Assembly: GCA_036940085.1 (NCBI GenBank)
Contig: JALLBK010000780.1
Span: 1 to 10,287, forward strand
Direction of reading: 5' to 3'
DNA: 10,287 nt
Source: Discostella pseudostelligera
Taxonomy: Eukaryota > Bacillariophyta > Thalassiosirophyceae > Thalassiosirales > Thalassiosiraceae
Positions 1-10,287 of this stretch are shown piece by piece (position 1 is the stretch's first letter; each line of letters starts with the position of its first letter). Position numbers and translations under genes: made by a program. The notes under the pieces were generated by a model. That model did not search any database. It saw only the letters and a list, made by a program, of their open reading frames with translations, and was not told where the DNA came from.

Positions 1-73
1 CAAGGTAGATATCCCCAAAGGATCCACCGCCAACACGCTTGGTGATGCGATATTTTGAGACGGAAGACTGCAT
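1..73 (-). CDS. Casein kinase 1 paralogue, N-terminal fragment (cut by window edge)
   Basis: This is the start of a CK1-family Ser/Thr kinase gene that continues past the left edge. The ATG is at 73-71. The 24 visible codons match the start of the complete CK1 gene at 976-2011 at every residue except position 5 (Val here, Ile there). They include the glycine-rich ATP loop with core GGGSFGDIYL. The four nucleotide differences all fall in codons 3, 5 and 6; two are silent and the two in codon 5 give the conservative change, so the copy looks maintained rather than decayed. The 13 bases just upstream of the ATG are also identical, after which similarity stops. The arrangement is a head-to-tail tandem pair. 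Kinase activity cannot be judged because the catalytic core lies outside the window. An assembly duplicate of the same gene is less likely, given the clustered coding differences and the unrelated upstream DNA. Confidence 0.85.
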   Translation of the reverse strand, partial: MQSSVSKYRITKRVGGGSFGDIYL

Positions 74-86
74 TGTCGAGGTGATT
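1..86 (-). repeat. Duplicated CK1 5' segment (second copy at 1939-2024)
   Basis: Positions 1-86 align without gaps to 1939-2024 with four mismatches (56, 59, 61 and 65). The first 50 bases are identical. The block covers codons 1-24 plus 13 bases of 5' leader and ends abruptly at 86/87. This fits a recent tandem gene duplication or a gene-conversion tract between neighbours. Confidence 0.9.
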
Positions 87-975
87 CACTTACTGGACGG
101 CTAGCGTGCACGAAAGGGGATGGTGCACCTCTCACTACAGATTTGAAATTAGCGCTCCCGATGTCAGCGGCTCCGTAAGAGATGCGGCGCCTTGAGAAGA
201 TAGAGTTCCGCAATTGAGAGGGCGGCTTGATGTTGGGGGGGGGGCAGGGGATGATAGATCTCTCAATCACTGCTACTGCTAGGAGATCCCACTATTTGCA
301 TCAGCCTCAATGACGACGGCTTGGCTTTGGTTTGTGGTTGGCTTTGGCTTTTGTCGGTGGCGAGCCCGCTGCTTGCTCTGCAAGAACTGTGGACCTCAAT
401 TTAGCGATAAATGGAACCATTGTATTGTACAAATATTCGCCAAATTATTGCCCATCAGGTAAAATCTTGGTTCTTGCTGTTTTCATTTCGTCTATGCTCA
501 CGATCACGATACCGACAGTATGGATATTACCTCCTATTTCTATTGTCCTCCCCTCTCTCTTTGATTACAATTGCCGAGAGAGGGATCTTCCAACATCGAC
601 ATCGCAGCTCTTCCAATTATTGTTCTCTTCCGAAGATGTCGGACATACTTACCCGATACATTCGGATGCAAAACCTCAGAGAGAGAGCTATTCGGTGCAG
701 TAGAAGATAACAAACGTGATCCTTATGGCAACCATATAAATTCTACAAATTGTGCCCGGGGTGACAAGAAGAAGTTTATGATGAATGTTGGGCACAGTTC
801 CACGCAAAAACATTTATGCCAGCGACCACAGCGGCATCAATGATTCACAGCCATCATCGAAGCTACTGACGCTGATCGACCATAACGTAAGTACCCCTAC
901 AAAGCGACCCGTCCCTCAACCCCCCTCCCTCAGTGTGCCCACCGTCAATTTCTCTTTCCTCCCCCCAGAGAATTT
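74..975. other. Intergenic region between the two CK1 genes
   Basis: About 0.9 kb with no convincing gene. It should contain the promoter and leader of the left CK1 gene and the 3' end of the right one. It holds a run of ten G (235-244) and pyrimidine-rich stretches. The short plus-strand frames here start mostly at TTG and show no recognisable domain. A well-formed GT-AG pair (GTAAGT at 887, pyrimidine tract, AG at 967-968) lies on the plus strand, but its flanking exons match nothing I recognise. No tRNA or rRNA was seen. Confidence 0.6.
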
Positions 976-2011
976 TTAACCTTCTACACCCCCGCGATAC
1001 CCTCCCATATCTCCCTGGGCGGCTCCGCCTTGACCCCCAGCTCCGCTCTCCACCCGGTTCCAATCCCAATCCAAGCTGGAGTTATTGTTTGTGTAGCCTT
1101 GACTTGTGAACAAATCACGGAACATCCCACGCAGGTAGGCAATATTGGGCTTGGCCTCGAACTTGAGACTGCGGCAGTACGCGAGGTACTCGGCGAATTG
1201 GGAAGGACATCCTTGACACAAAGCGGGGATGGTGATCGATTGCTTCTTCTCCATGATGNTACTCGGCGAATTGGGAAGGACATCCTTGACACAAAGCGGG
1301 GATGGTGATCGATTGCTTCTTCTCCATGATGAGCTTGTACTTCGTTGTGGCACTCTTGGCCTTAAGCCCTTGCCAGGGCAATCCACCCTTGAGGAAATAC
1401 ACAAGCACATATCCGATAGATTCAAGGTCGTCACGGCGAGATTGCTCCACTCCCAAATGGTTGTTGATGGAGGCGTAACGAGGGGTGCCAGTTAGAGATC
1501 TTCCCTCGCGGTGGGGGATGTGTTGGAGGGTGCGAGGATGGCGATAGCGCTTTGACAGACCAAAATCGATGCAGTACACATAATTCCCAGCACCAGAACC
1601 CGGAGCACCAGTGACAAAGTTGGCAGGTTTGATGTCACGATGGATGAGATGACGACTGTGCATAATCTCCACGCGCTCCAACATTTGATCTGCAATCATC
1701 AACACTGTCTTGAGGCTGAATCGACGCCCACACTTGTTGAATTGATCCTCGAGGGAAGGCCCGAGTAAATCCATCACCATGAGATTATAAGAGTCCTGTG
1801 TGCCGAAGTAGTGGACCTTGGCAAAGCCGGGTGCATTTTGAAGCTCGCGGTAGACCTTGTATTCATGACGGAGCTGGGGGCAGCGCGCGCCATGCTTTTC
1901 GAATTTGACGGCAACCTTTTCACCGTTGGCACCAACGCCAAGGTAGATATCCCCAAAGGATCCACCGCCAACACGCTTGGTGATGCGATATTTGGATATG
2001 GACGACTGCAT
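976..2011 (-). CDS. Casein kinase 1 family Ser/Thr protein kinase (frame broken by assembly join)
   Basis: CK1 kinases phosphorylate Ser/Thr, often at acidic or pre-phosphorylated sites, in many signalling and trafficking pathways. Visible motifs are the ATP loop GGGSFG (15-20), VAVK with Lys36, the catalytic loop HRDIKPANF (124-132, Asp126), DFG (149-151), and the CK1-specific SINNHLGVEQSRRDDLESIG block (181-200) followed by LPWQG. The start is the ATG at 2011-2009; the frame reads further upstream only to a TTG. After Glu250 the frame is lost in a 72-bp direct repeat with an N at 1259. If one copy plus the N is collapsed (73 bp), the frame continues through YLAYCRSLKF to a TAA at 978-976, giving 320 aa. 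The tail after the kinase fold is short, about 30 residues and Gly-rich, unlike the long regulatory tails of animal CK1 delta/epsilon. No intron is needed. The break is probably artefactual, so I do not call it a pseudogene. Confidence 0.93.
1187..1331. repeat. Exact 72-bp direct repeat flanking a single N (probable assembly join)
   Basis: Positions 1187-1258 and 1260-1331 are the same 72 bases, separated only by the ambiguous base at 1259. Both copies encode the same stretch of the CK1 kinase domain. The extra 73 bases are not a multiple of three and shift the frame. Collapsing one copy restores a full CK1 fold. This is what results when two overlapping contig ends are placed side by side with a one-base gap instead of being merged. 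Confidence 0.95.
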
Positions 2012-2839
2012 TGTCGAGGTGATTGAAGGCAAATGGAAGTGCTACGACGACGGCGGCGGCGACAGACTTGAGCGGCTCAGATATCAATATCAATTCCGCG
2101 GCGCTTCGCGAACCAGTTTAAAATAGGTCGGCGTAGGATGGCACACGTCCACGTAGGTGAAAGCGAATGGAGGGGCGGCAAGGGATGGAGGGGGGTTCCT
2201 GCCTACCGCGTCTATGCCGACGAGGACGTATTAGTGTAGATACTACTACGGGCGGCAGCGGCAACGTCAAAGTCAGCTTTTTGGTGCTGCAAACAACATG
2301 CAGACCAGACCTTCTTGTAGTTTGTTGTTGTTGTGGCGGCTTTGCAGTGGGCTTTCTTACAACGGAAGGGAGCGGCCGGCCGGCGCGGCGGGGGCTCGCC
2401 TATTCATCATTTGGCGATGCTCGCCGCTCTCGTCAGTCTGCCGACCAACCTCTCTCTCGTTCGATGTGATGCCGATGAGATAATATTATGGTCTATGAGA
2501 TATGACATGGAGATGACGATCATTGCATTGATCATGCATATTCATAAATCGATGAATGGCCAACCAAGCAACTCGCAGAGATTATACTTGCGAGAGGAAG
2601 AGAAAAGACGAGGAATTATCAATAATTTCATGCACACGAGATTCCTTTAAAATATGTTGCCTTCTAGCTTCATCTGGACAAGTTTCCCTGACAAGATTAA
2701 TGTACTCAGCAGCCGGCAATTATGCAGAGGAAATCCATTCGACATGATATAACTCTCCGCTCAACGAACATGAACCACTCGTATCTCATTCTGTTGCATG
2801 ATGGCCGCACCACAACACAATGCATACCTACACGGTTCC
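2012..2839. other. Non-coding gap upstream of CK1, downstream of the repeat-protein gene
   Basis: This 828-bp stretch lies between the stop of the repeat-protein gene (2840) and the CK1 start (2011), both on the minus strand. It should carry the 3' UTR of the first and the promoter and leader of the second. The minus strand has no open frame of note, and the plus-strand frames (for example 2167-2469) have no domain, poor composition and no conserved motif. A very GC-rich patch of overlapping CCGG/GGCC palindromes lies near 2370-2395. The part nearest the CK1 ATG is rich in CGACGG-type triplets. No RNA gene was recognised. Confidence 0.6.
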
Positions 2840-3940
2840 TCATTCAAATAATGTCCGAGGCAAATCTCTAATGCATCCATTTTCCTCATTTTCCATACCA
2901 CCCATTTTGGCACTGATGATCGGAGTCGTTAAGTTTGGTGACAGTATGGCGCAGAATTTGTGTCCACCAATGTAGGCATTCGATCGTTGCTTTGAAGGTG
3001 TAACACCGTAACATGCAGTCGTCGTATTCGTCGTTGAAGATGATAGCATGCCATGTCGTGGTCTTATTTCAGTCTGTGGTACCCGAATTCTATTGATCGA
3101 TGACGAAGATGATGATAGCGGTGTTGCCGACAACAACATTCGACCATGCCTTGTTGCATAAACCTTCTTCTTCCGTGGTGTGGTATGTCGAGTAATCTGT
3201 AAACGCACGGCACCCTGATCAATGAGCCGATCACTCCCATGCTTATCTCCTCGTCGTGGATTGGTGTATTGAGCAATGCGTACCCGCACTGCACCCGATT
3301 CGATCAATCGAAGAGGCTTCGTATGCAAATTATTCTCCTCGTCTTCTACTGCAACTTCTGGCGACGATGGACTCCCATGCTTATCTCCTCGTCGTGGATT
3401 GGTGTATCGAGCAACGTGCACCCGAACTGCACCCAATTCGTTCAATCGAAGAGGCTTCGTCTCCTCCACATGCAATTGATTCTCCTCCTCTTCTACTGCA
3501 ACTTCTGGTGACGATGGACTCCCATGCTTCTCTCCTCGTCGTGGATTGGTGTATTGCGTAATGTGTACCCGAACTGCACCCGATTCGATCAATCGACGAA
3601 ATTTTGTCTCCTCTACATGCATTTGACTCCCCGTTTTGTCTTCGACTTTGACGTTGTCTTCTTCTGCTGATGCATCTGCCGACGATGGAGTACTACCCTG
3701 GTAGTGATATGGTGTACCCATCTTCGTTCCAAGGAGTGGTCTCGAATGACTTCTCCTCACATTATCGTCATCGGTACTATCCCGATTCTCCGGCGTTAGA
3801 CTTGGAAGGCTCGTATTGAATGTGACACGTCGTTTCCACCTGCCATCATCATAATCACCATCATCATCATCAGTGGTAGAATAATGATATGGAACCGATG
3901 GACGCGATGATGGAGTGGTGCAATTGTCGAAGGAAGTCAT
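2840..3940 (-). CDS. Uncharacterised disordered protein with tandem 49-residue repeats
   Basis: An intronless frame of 366 aa from the ATG at 3940-3938; the frame extends upstream only to a TTG. I do not recognise the family. The N-terminal third is Ser/Thr/Asp-rich, with two PYHY tetrapeptides (17-20, 77-80) and two TPSS tetrapeptides (9-12, 84-87). Residues 36-41 read KRRVTF, a good match to the RVxF motif that docks protein phosphatase 1. Residues 108-262 are four repeats with core GAVRVxIxxYTNPRRGxKHGS: two full 49-aa units, a 31-aa unit and a divergent last one. A basic segment (PRKKK, 255-259), a Ser run (276-281) and a C-terminal SPNLTTP segment follow. There are no membrane segments or signal peptide. 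Basic TP and SP sites suggest a phosphorylated, possibly nuclear or chromatin-associated protein, but that is inference. It shares its upstream region with the PRP4-type kinase gene. The frame is likely a real gene because the repeats are conserved as protein. Confidence 0.8.
   Translation of the reverse strand: MTSFDNCTTPSSRPSVPYHYSTTDDDDGDYDDGRWKRRVTFNTSLPSLTPENRDSTDDDNVRRSHSRPLLGTKMGTPYHYQGSTPSSADASAEEDNVKVEDKTGSQMHVEETKFRRLIESGAVRVHITQYTNPRRGEKHGSPSSPEVAVEEEENQLHVEETKPLRLNELGAVRVHVARYTNPRRGDKHGSPSSPEVAVEDEENNLHTKPLRLIESGAVRVRIAQYTNPRRGDKHGSDRLIDQGAVRLQITRHTTPRKKKVYATRHGRMLLSATPLSSSSSSINRIRVPQTEIRPRHGMLSSSTTNTTTACYGVTPSKQRSNAYIGGHKFCAILSPNLTTPIISAKMGGMENEENGCIRDLPRTLFE
3155..3619 (-). repeat. 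Intragenic tandem repeat array (147-bp unit)
   Basis: Four head-to-tail units, listed from the gene's 5' side: 3619-3473 and 3472-3326 (both 147 bp), 3325-3233 (93 bp, missing two internal pieces) and 3232 to about 3155 (divergent). The first two differ at 10 of 49 residues. Conserved residues are GAVR, YTNPRRG and KHGS. Changes such as E/D, I/V and Q/N suggest the protein, not only the DNA, is conserved. Confidence 0.9.
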
Positions 3941-4400
3941 ACTCTTGCACAAATTCAGTAGCTCTCTTCTTCAGGGGAACCTCCTATTACTATTCTCTGC
4001 CCTCGCTCTTTGGATGTTCAGTGGTGCAGTGTGGTGCATGCAATGACAATAAAAGGGACAAAGGACAATGCAGGTCGGAAGATCCGATGTCCGTCATGCA
4101 TGGTCATCTATGGTCATGGATGTGATGGGGTGAAAGTGGCGGCAATGGCGGTGGGGGTTCTCGCCAACACTCTCAAGTACTGGTTCCGACGTAGAGAAGC
4201 ATTGAATCGAACTTGCCTCCACTCTCGGCTGCTGACGTCATCGCAATGTCCGTCACGTCAGCACGTCCGCCGTCGACGGACAGACTGACGGTCTGGAAGA
4301 CGACGATGACGATGAACGCCGCCGCCGCAGACCATCCACCTCTAGCCACTCTTCATCCATGCCATCATAGATACATTGTACATCCAACCCGACGATCATC
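3941..4400. promoter_or_regulatory. Divergent upstream region of the repeat-protein gene and the PRP4-type kinase
   Basis: This 460-bp stretch separates two start codons that point away from each other, so it should hold both promoters and 5' leaders. I see no convincing TATA box. Its clearest content is the palindrome cluster at 4233-4295 and, on the plus strand, an upstream open frame ending on the kinase start codon. The in-frame TAG at 4368-4370 fixes the kinase ATG at 4401 as the first in its frame. Plus-strand frames over 3889-4288 show no coding signal. Confidence 0.65.
4233..4295. promoter_or_regulatory. Cluster of CRE-like bZIP sites and palindromes
   Basis: Within 63 bp lie the full CRE palindrome TGACGTCA (4233-4240), a tandem CGTCACGTCA (4251-4260, two half-sites), the palindrome CCGTCGACGG (4270-4279) and the inverted repeat CAGAC-tgacg-GTCTG (4281-4295). 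TGACGTCA is the classical binding site of CREB/ATF-type bZIP factors. In diatoms, TGACGT/ACGTCA elements are known as CO2/cAMP-responsive elements in carbonic anhydrase promoters. The cluster ends 105 bp before the kinase ATG, so part of it may lie in the leader. Function is inferred. Confidence 0.5.

Positions 4401-4404
<4 letters not shown>
4246..4404 (+). other. Possible upstream ORF overlapping the PRP4-type kinase start
   Basis: An ATG at 4246 opens a 52-codon frame that stops with TGA at 4402-4404. This overlaps the kinase ATG (4401-4403) as ATGA. If the transcript begins upstream of 4246, such an overlap could lower kinase translation or allow reinitiation. The peptide is low complexity and resembles nothing known to me, so it may be chance. 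Confidence 0.25.
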
Positions 4405-7710
<3,306 letters not shown>

Positions 7711-7854
7711 ACGTAAATATCTTTCAACCTATGATTACAAAATCTCACGCATTATCGCTGACATACTACAATACATTAAACACTTGCATGAGAGGAAGAC
7801 TTTTGTTTCCACTCATTGCTGCCAAAAAGTCGGGTGCCTGAAACATCTATTCAA
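7711..7854. other. Short convergent intergenic region
   Basis: Only 144 bp separate the stop codons of the kinase (+) and the PH-domain gene (-), so their 3' UTRs probably overlap or abut. I see no clear consensus polyadenylation signal for either. Confidence 0.6.
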
Positions 7855-10257
7855 CTAACCGACAACAACTGGGATCTGCTGTGCAGTATCATTACTTTCC
7901 AAGGCTGCAAATATTTTACCAGACAGAATTTCATGAATCATCCACACAATATCGTTCTGCCCCTTGGCAAGCTTTTGCTTGATCGAATAGTGTTCTGTGT
8001 AGATTTTGACCTCAGACCCACTCAACAAGTGCCCTTCCGTTTCGATCCTGTAAATGCACAGCAATGAGATAATTATTTCATTAAACTAGAATTGAAACAT
8101 GGATAATCGAGATGAATGCTCACCTGAACGCAGCAGTGAAGCCAAGAGGATAGCTCTTGTATTGCACACGATTTCCAGAAATCCCTTCTTTGTCGACAAT
8201 GATGATCCTTTTTGTCGAAATGAGGAACATATCCCTGCCGCATTTGAATGCGGCTTCGATCGATTCATCCGATTGCAACAGAGCCGGTGTCGTACGCAGA
8301 GTTGCGGTAAGTTCCGTCGCATCCTTCATGTGGGCATCGTTCAGGTAGCCCAAGAAACTTGTCACTGATCCTGGAGGAGGAGGCTGGTAAGACTGGGCGT
8401 TTGCAAGAGCGGTTTGACCATCGGCATTTCCAATGACGAAGTAGCTGATAAAACTCTGGATCGCAAAAATGTCTGAGGTCCCTTTCCGCAAATCCTGCTT
8501 AATCTTGTTATTCCAGTAGCCCTTGAACATAACAGACAACTTACAAGTGCAAATATAATGGCAGATGAAACAAATGTCAGAAATATGCACCGGCAGGGTA
8601 CACTTTTGGAGATGTTTGGCTTACCTCCATGTCCCTATCGATGCTGCCAGCACTCTCTACTGACCACGTTCGAATGCTTTCCCATGAAACAGACATGTAT
8701 TCTTTTTTCTTTCCTGTGAACCCCTGAGTGAGGCATTAGTAGCATGACATAGACAACAATTTGCATTAGCATCTTCGGACATGAGTTGTAGATGCATAAC
8801 TATAGAAGAAACTTACATGCACGTCAAAGACAAGAAGTCTTTTGTTGGTCAAATACAATGAATCGCGACCGGTCTTGAAAGCGAATGCCACGCGTTCATC
8901 ATCTTGGAGTAACTCTGCCTCGCGAAACTTCTCATTAATTTCTGCATTGTCCAGCGCGTAGGCATTCTCTCCAATCCAGTCCAAGAACTTGTCCGAAGTT
9001 CCGGGTGGTGATGGAACGAGTAGATTCTGTGAAACTGGGCTCGTGTACGGCTTCAATGAATGATTGACAACCATCGCCCTCTCGGAGAGGTAGCGGTGCA
9101 GCACGAGCATGTCCACCTTGTCTTTTTGGAAATCGATCTCCAAGTAGCTTTTCCTGGGAATGGGTGGCGGTTGCGAATCGTCTCCGTTTGCACGAGGAGG
9201 ATTGAAGACATCGTCGAAGTCGAGCCACAAACAAAGCTCAGAGTCATTGTCCACCCATGAACCGGCAGAACGGACAGCGAAGGCAGAAATGGTCGAGTAC
9301 GGCAACGACGTGAAGTCCACCTTCTTTCCCATCCCTAGAAACCCCTGCACATCCACAAAAATCACCCTCTTAGTAGTGAATAGCAACATATCTCGGCGAC
9401 CTTTGAAGGCAAGCTCGACGTTTTCACAGGCTTGGAGAATCGGTATCTCAGAATGGAATTGACGATTTGCGTCTGAAGGGTCAATCATTCGGTTGTCGTC
9501 GCCCAACCACGCCAAGAAACTTCCAGACCCGGTATCAATATGTCCTGCCAAGGTATTTCCGTGCTGAGAATATGCCACTTGATCAGACCCCAGCAACTTA
9601 TCGGAGATGTATTGGTGAACAGCAAACAGATCAGCTTGGCCATCACGGAAATCGATTTTCATCCTTGTCAAGAAGTTGCGCGGACACCCCTCTGCATAGC
9701 ATTCAGTGTCGGGAAGATTGAAGAAGAGTGTTAATTCAGTGTCTCTATCAAGAATGTTCCCAGCGGTCTCAACTATGTTGGTAAACGAAGGAACAAGGTT
9801 GAGAAATAGCGGCATCGTAGATGTAATCAGTAAACACCAGCAACTTACTCGAATATCCTTTGATCGCCGGCCACAAAATTGTGAGGTATTCCACTATCAT
9901 CATCGTTAGAATGCATTATTCAATGACAAAGGTAACATAATGGTGAGTATCAATCTATGTAAAGCAATCACACATCCATTTCTTGACCCCACCTTTCTTC
10001 CCCGAAATGCCTTGTCCGTCAATCTTAAGCAAACGACAAGAAGTTAGGATGAATGAATCCCTGCCGCACTTGAAAGCCATTTCCACCTTTTCATCATCAA
10101 GCAGAATGTTCGGGTTGCTTTTAAGACTAGACTCGACCATTTTCGTATCAATCTGCGCATAGTTGGAGCCAAATCTATCAAAGAAACCGGTCGAGCTACC
10201 CATCATCTGAGCACTGTTATCAAAAACCACTGCCCCATCTGCATTTTTCCCAGCCAT
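7855..10257 (-). CDS. Protein with four tandem bacterial-type PH (bPH_1/DUF1696-like) domains, 6 exons
   Basis: Proposed exons (minus): 10257-9993, 9893-9849, 9772-8817, 8723-8625, 8539-8124 and 8047-7855, together 657 aa. The frame stays open upstream of the ATG at 10257 to the window edge, so the start is provisional. Four units of about 130-150 aa (roughly 24-165, 188-336, 364-492 and 516-640) each begin with a short FLxWLG-like helix. Each then has AFKxGRDxxxxTxKR, a DxxGxxGxK turn and, where visible, a VETAGxxDRDxEL-type strand, and ends with a KxxxDxxxxHxYxSxx helix. Unit 1, for example, has FKCGRDSF (62-69), and after splicing EYLTILWPAIKGYSIETAG. This pattern is that of the bPH_1 family (PF08000, from memory), best known as single-domain bacterial proteins. 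The biochemical role is unknown to me; lipid or protein binding is possible by analogy with other PH folds. There is no signal peptide or membrane segment. It is convergent with the PRP4-type kinase gene. Confidence 0.85.
8048..8123 (-). other. Intron 5 of the tandem PH gene (76 bp)
   Basis: Donor GTGAGC follows AAF plus AG, and the acceptor is GCATTTACAG. Splicing gives AAFRIETEG, completing the fourth PH unit. Phase 2. Confidence 0.9.
8540..8624 (-). other. Intron 4 of the tandem PH gene (85 bp)
   Basis: Donor GTAAGC follows the DME codons and the acceptor CACTTGTAAG precedes LSVMFKGYW. Splicing restores the DRDMEL strand of the third PH unit. Phase 0. Confidence 0.85.
8724..8816 (-). other. 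Intron 3 of the tandem PH gene (93 bp)
   Basis: Donor GTAAGT follows FDVH and the acceptor CCTCACTCAG precedes GFTGKKKEYMS. Splicing restores the DxxGxxGKK turn of the third PH unit. Phase 0. Confidence 0.9.
9773..9848 (-). other. Intron 2 of the tandem PH gene (76 bp)
   Basis: Donor GTAAGT, a branch-point-like TACTGAT and acceptor CCAACATAG. Splicing joins GYS to IETAG in the first PH unit. Phase 1. Confidence 0.9.
9894..9992 (-). other. Intron 1 of the tandem PH gene (99 bp)
   Basis: Donor GTGGGG follows GKK plus G, and the acceptor is GATGATAG. It leaves a 45-nt exon (9893-9849) encoding EYLTILWPAIKGYS, needed to complete the first PH unit. The donor is weaker than the others. Phase 1. 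Confidence 0.8.
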
Positions 10258-10287
10258 CTCCCCCTGGATGATCACAGAGCTCAAAAA

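Noticed and set aside
332..703. Plus-strand frame of 123 codons in the left gap
   Set aside because: It starts at TTG, has no domain or motif, and two other frames are open over the same stretch, as expected by chance.
976..2011. CK1 gene as a true pseudogene or a gene with programmed frameshift
   Set aside because: The only lesion is an exact 72-bp repeat around an N; removing one copy restores every conserved kinase motif, so an assembly error explains it.
2009..2032. N-terminal extensions of the minus-strand genes starting with TTG
   Set aside because: For CK1 (2032), the repeat protein (3952) and the PH gene (10284) the upstream start is TTG; the first ATG fits each family or gene better in a nuclear eukaryotic gene.
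2167..2469. Plus-strand frame of 100 codons upstream of CK1
   Set aside because: Gly/Arg/Cys-rich translation of GC-rich DNA, with competing frames overlapping it and no recognisable feature.
3239..3561. Plus-strand frames over the repeat array
   Set aside because: They are antisense shadows of the 147-bp repeats; protein-level conservation is on the minus strand.
3155..3619. CRISPR array
   Set aside because: The repeats are long, contiguous, in frame and protein-coding, with no spacers.
3889..4288. Plus-strand frames in the divergent promoter
   Set aside because: They overlap the opposite gene's 5' end and promoter, are Cys/Met-rich noise and match no family.
9773..9815. ATG at 9815 as the start of a separate PH gene
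   Set aside because: The bases 9815-9773 lie in a GT-AG intron with a branch-point-like motif; skipping them joins two halves of one PH domain in frame.

Overview
The window looks like nuclear DNA of a microbial eukaryote, most likely a diatom or another stramenopile. The signs are short GT-AG introns (76-99 bp), closely packed genes on both strands, TCA and AAG triplet runs inside coding sequence, and large disordered arms on otherwise conserved proteins. This assignment is inferred from style and families; no organelle, bacterial or viral features were seen.

Layout. Positions 1-73 (-) hold the first 24 codons of a casein kinase 1 (CK1) gene that runs off the left edge. After a 0.9 kb gap comes a second, nearly complete CK1 gene in the same orientation (976-2011, -). 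Its frame is broken only by a 72-bp direct repeat around a single N, which looks like an assembly join. A 0.8 kb non-coding gap separates it from an intronless gene (2840-3940, -) for a 366-aa disordered protein with tandem repeats and no family I recognise. That gene is divergent from a PRP4-type kinase (PRPF4B/PRP4K; 4401-7710, +, three exons, 1039 aa). The shared 460-bp upstream region carries a cluster of CRE-like and other palindromes. Facing the kinase tail to tail is a six-exon gene (7855-10257, -) for a protein of at least 657 aa built from four tandem bacterial-type PH (bPH_1/DUF1696-like) domains.

How the genes relate. There is no sign of an operon or one dedicated system. Two genes encode conserved kinases (CK1 in broad signalling, PRP4K in spliceosome activation). 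The other two encode a fast-evolving low-complexity protein and a multi-PH protein. The points most worth following are the four-domain bPH protein and its spliced model, the replacement of RS by RG repeats in the PRP4K arm, the CK1 tandem pair with its assembly fault, and the repeat protein with a PP1-docking-like motif.
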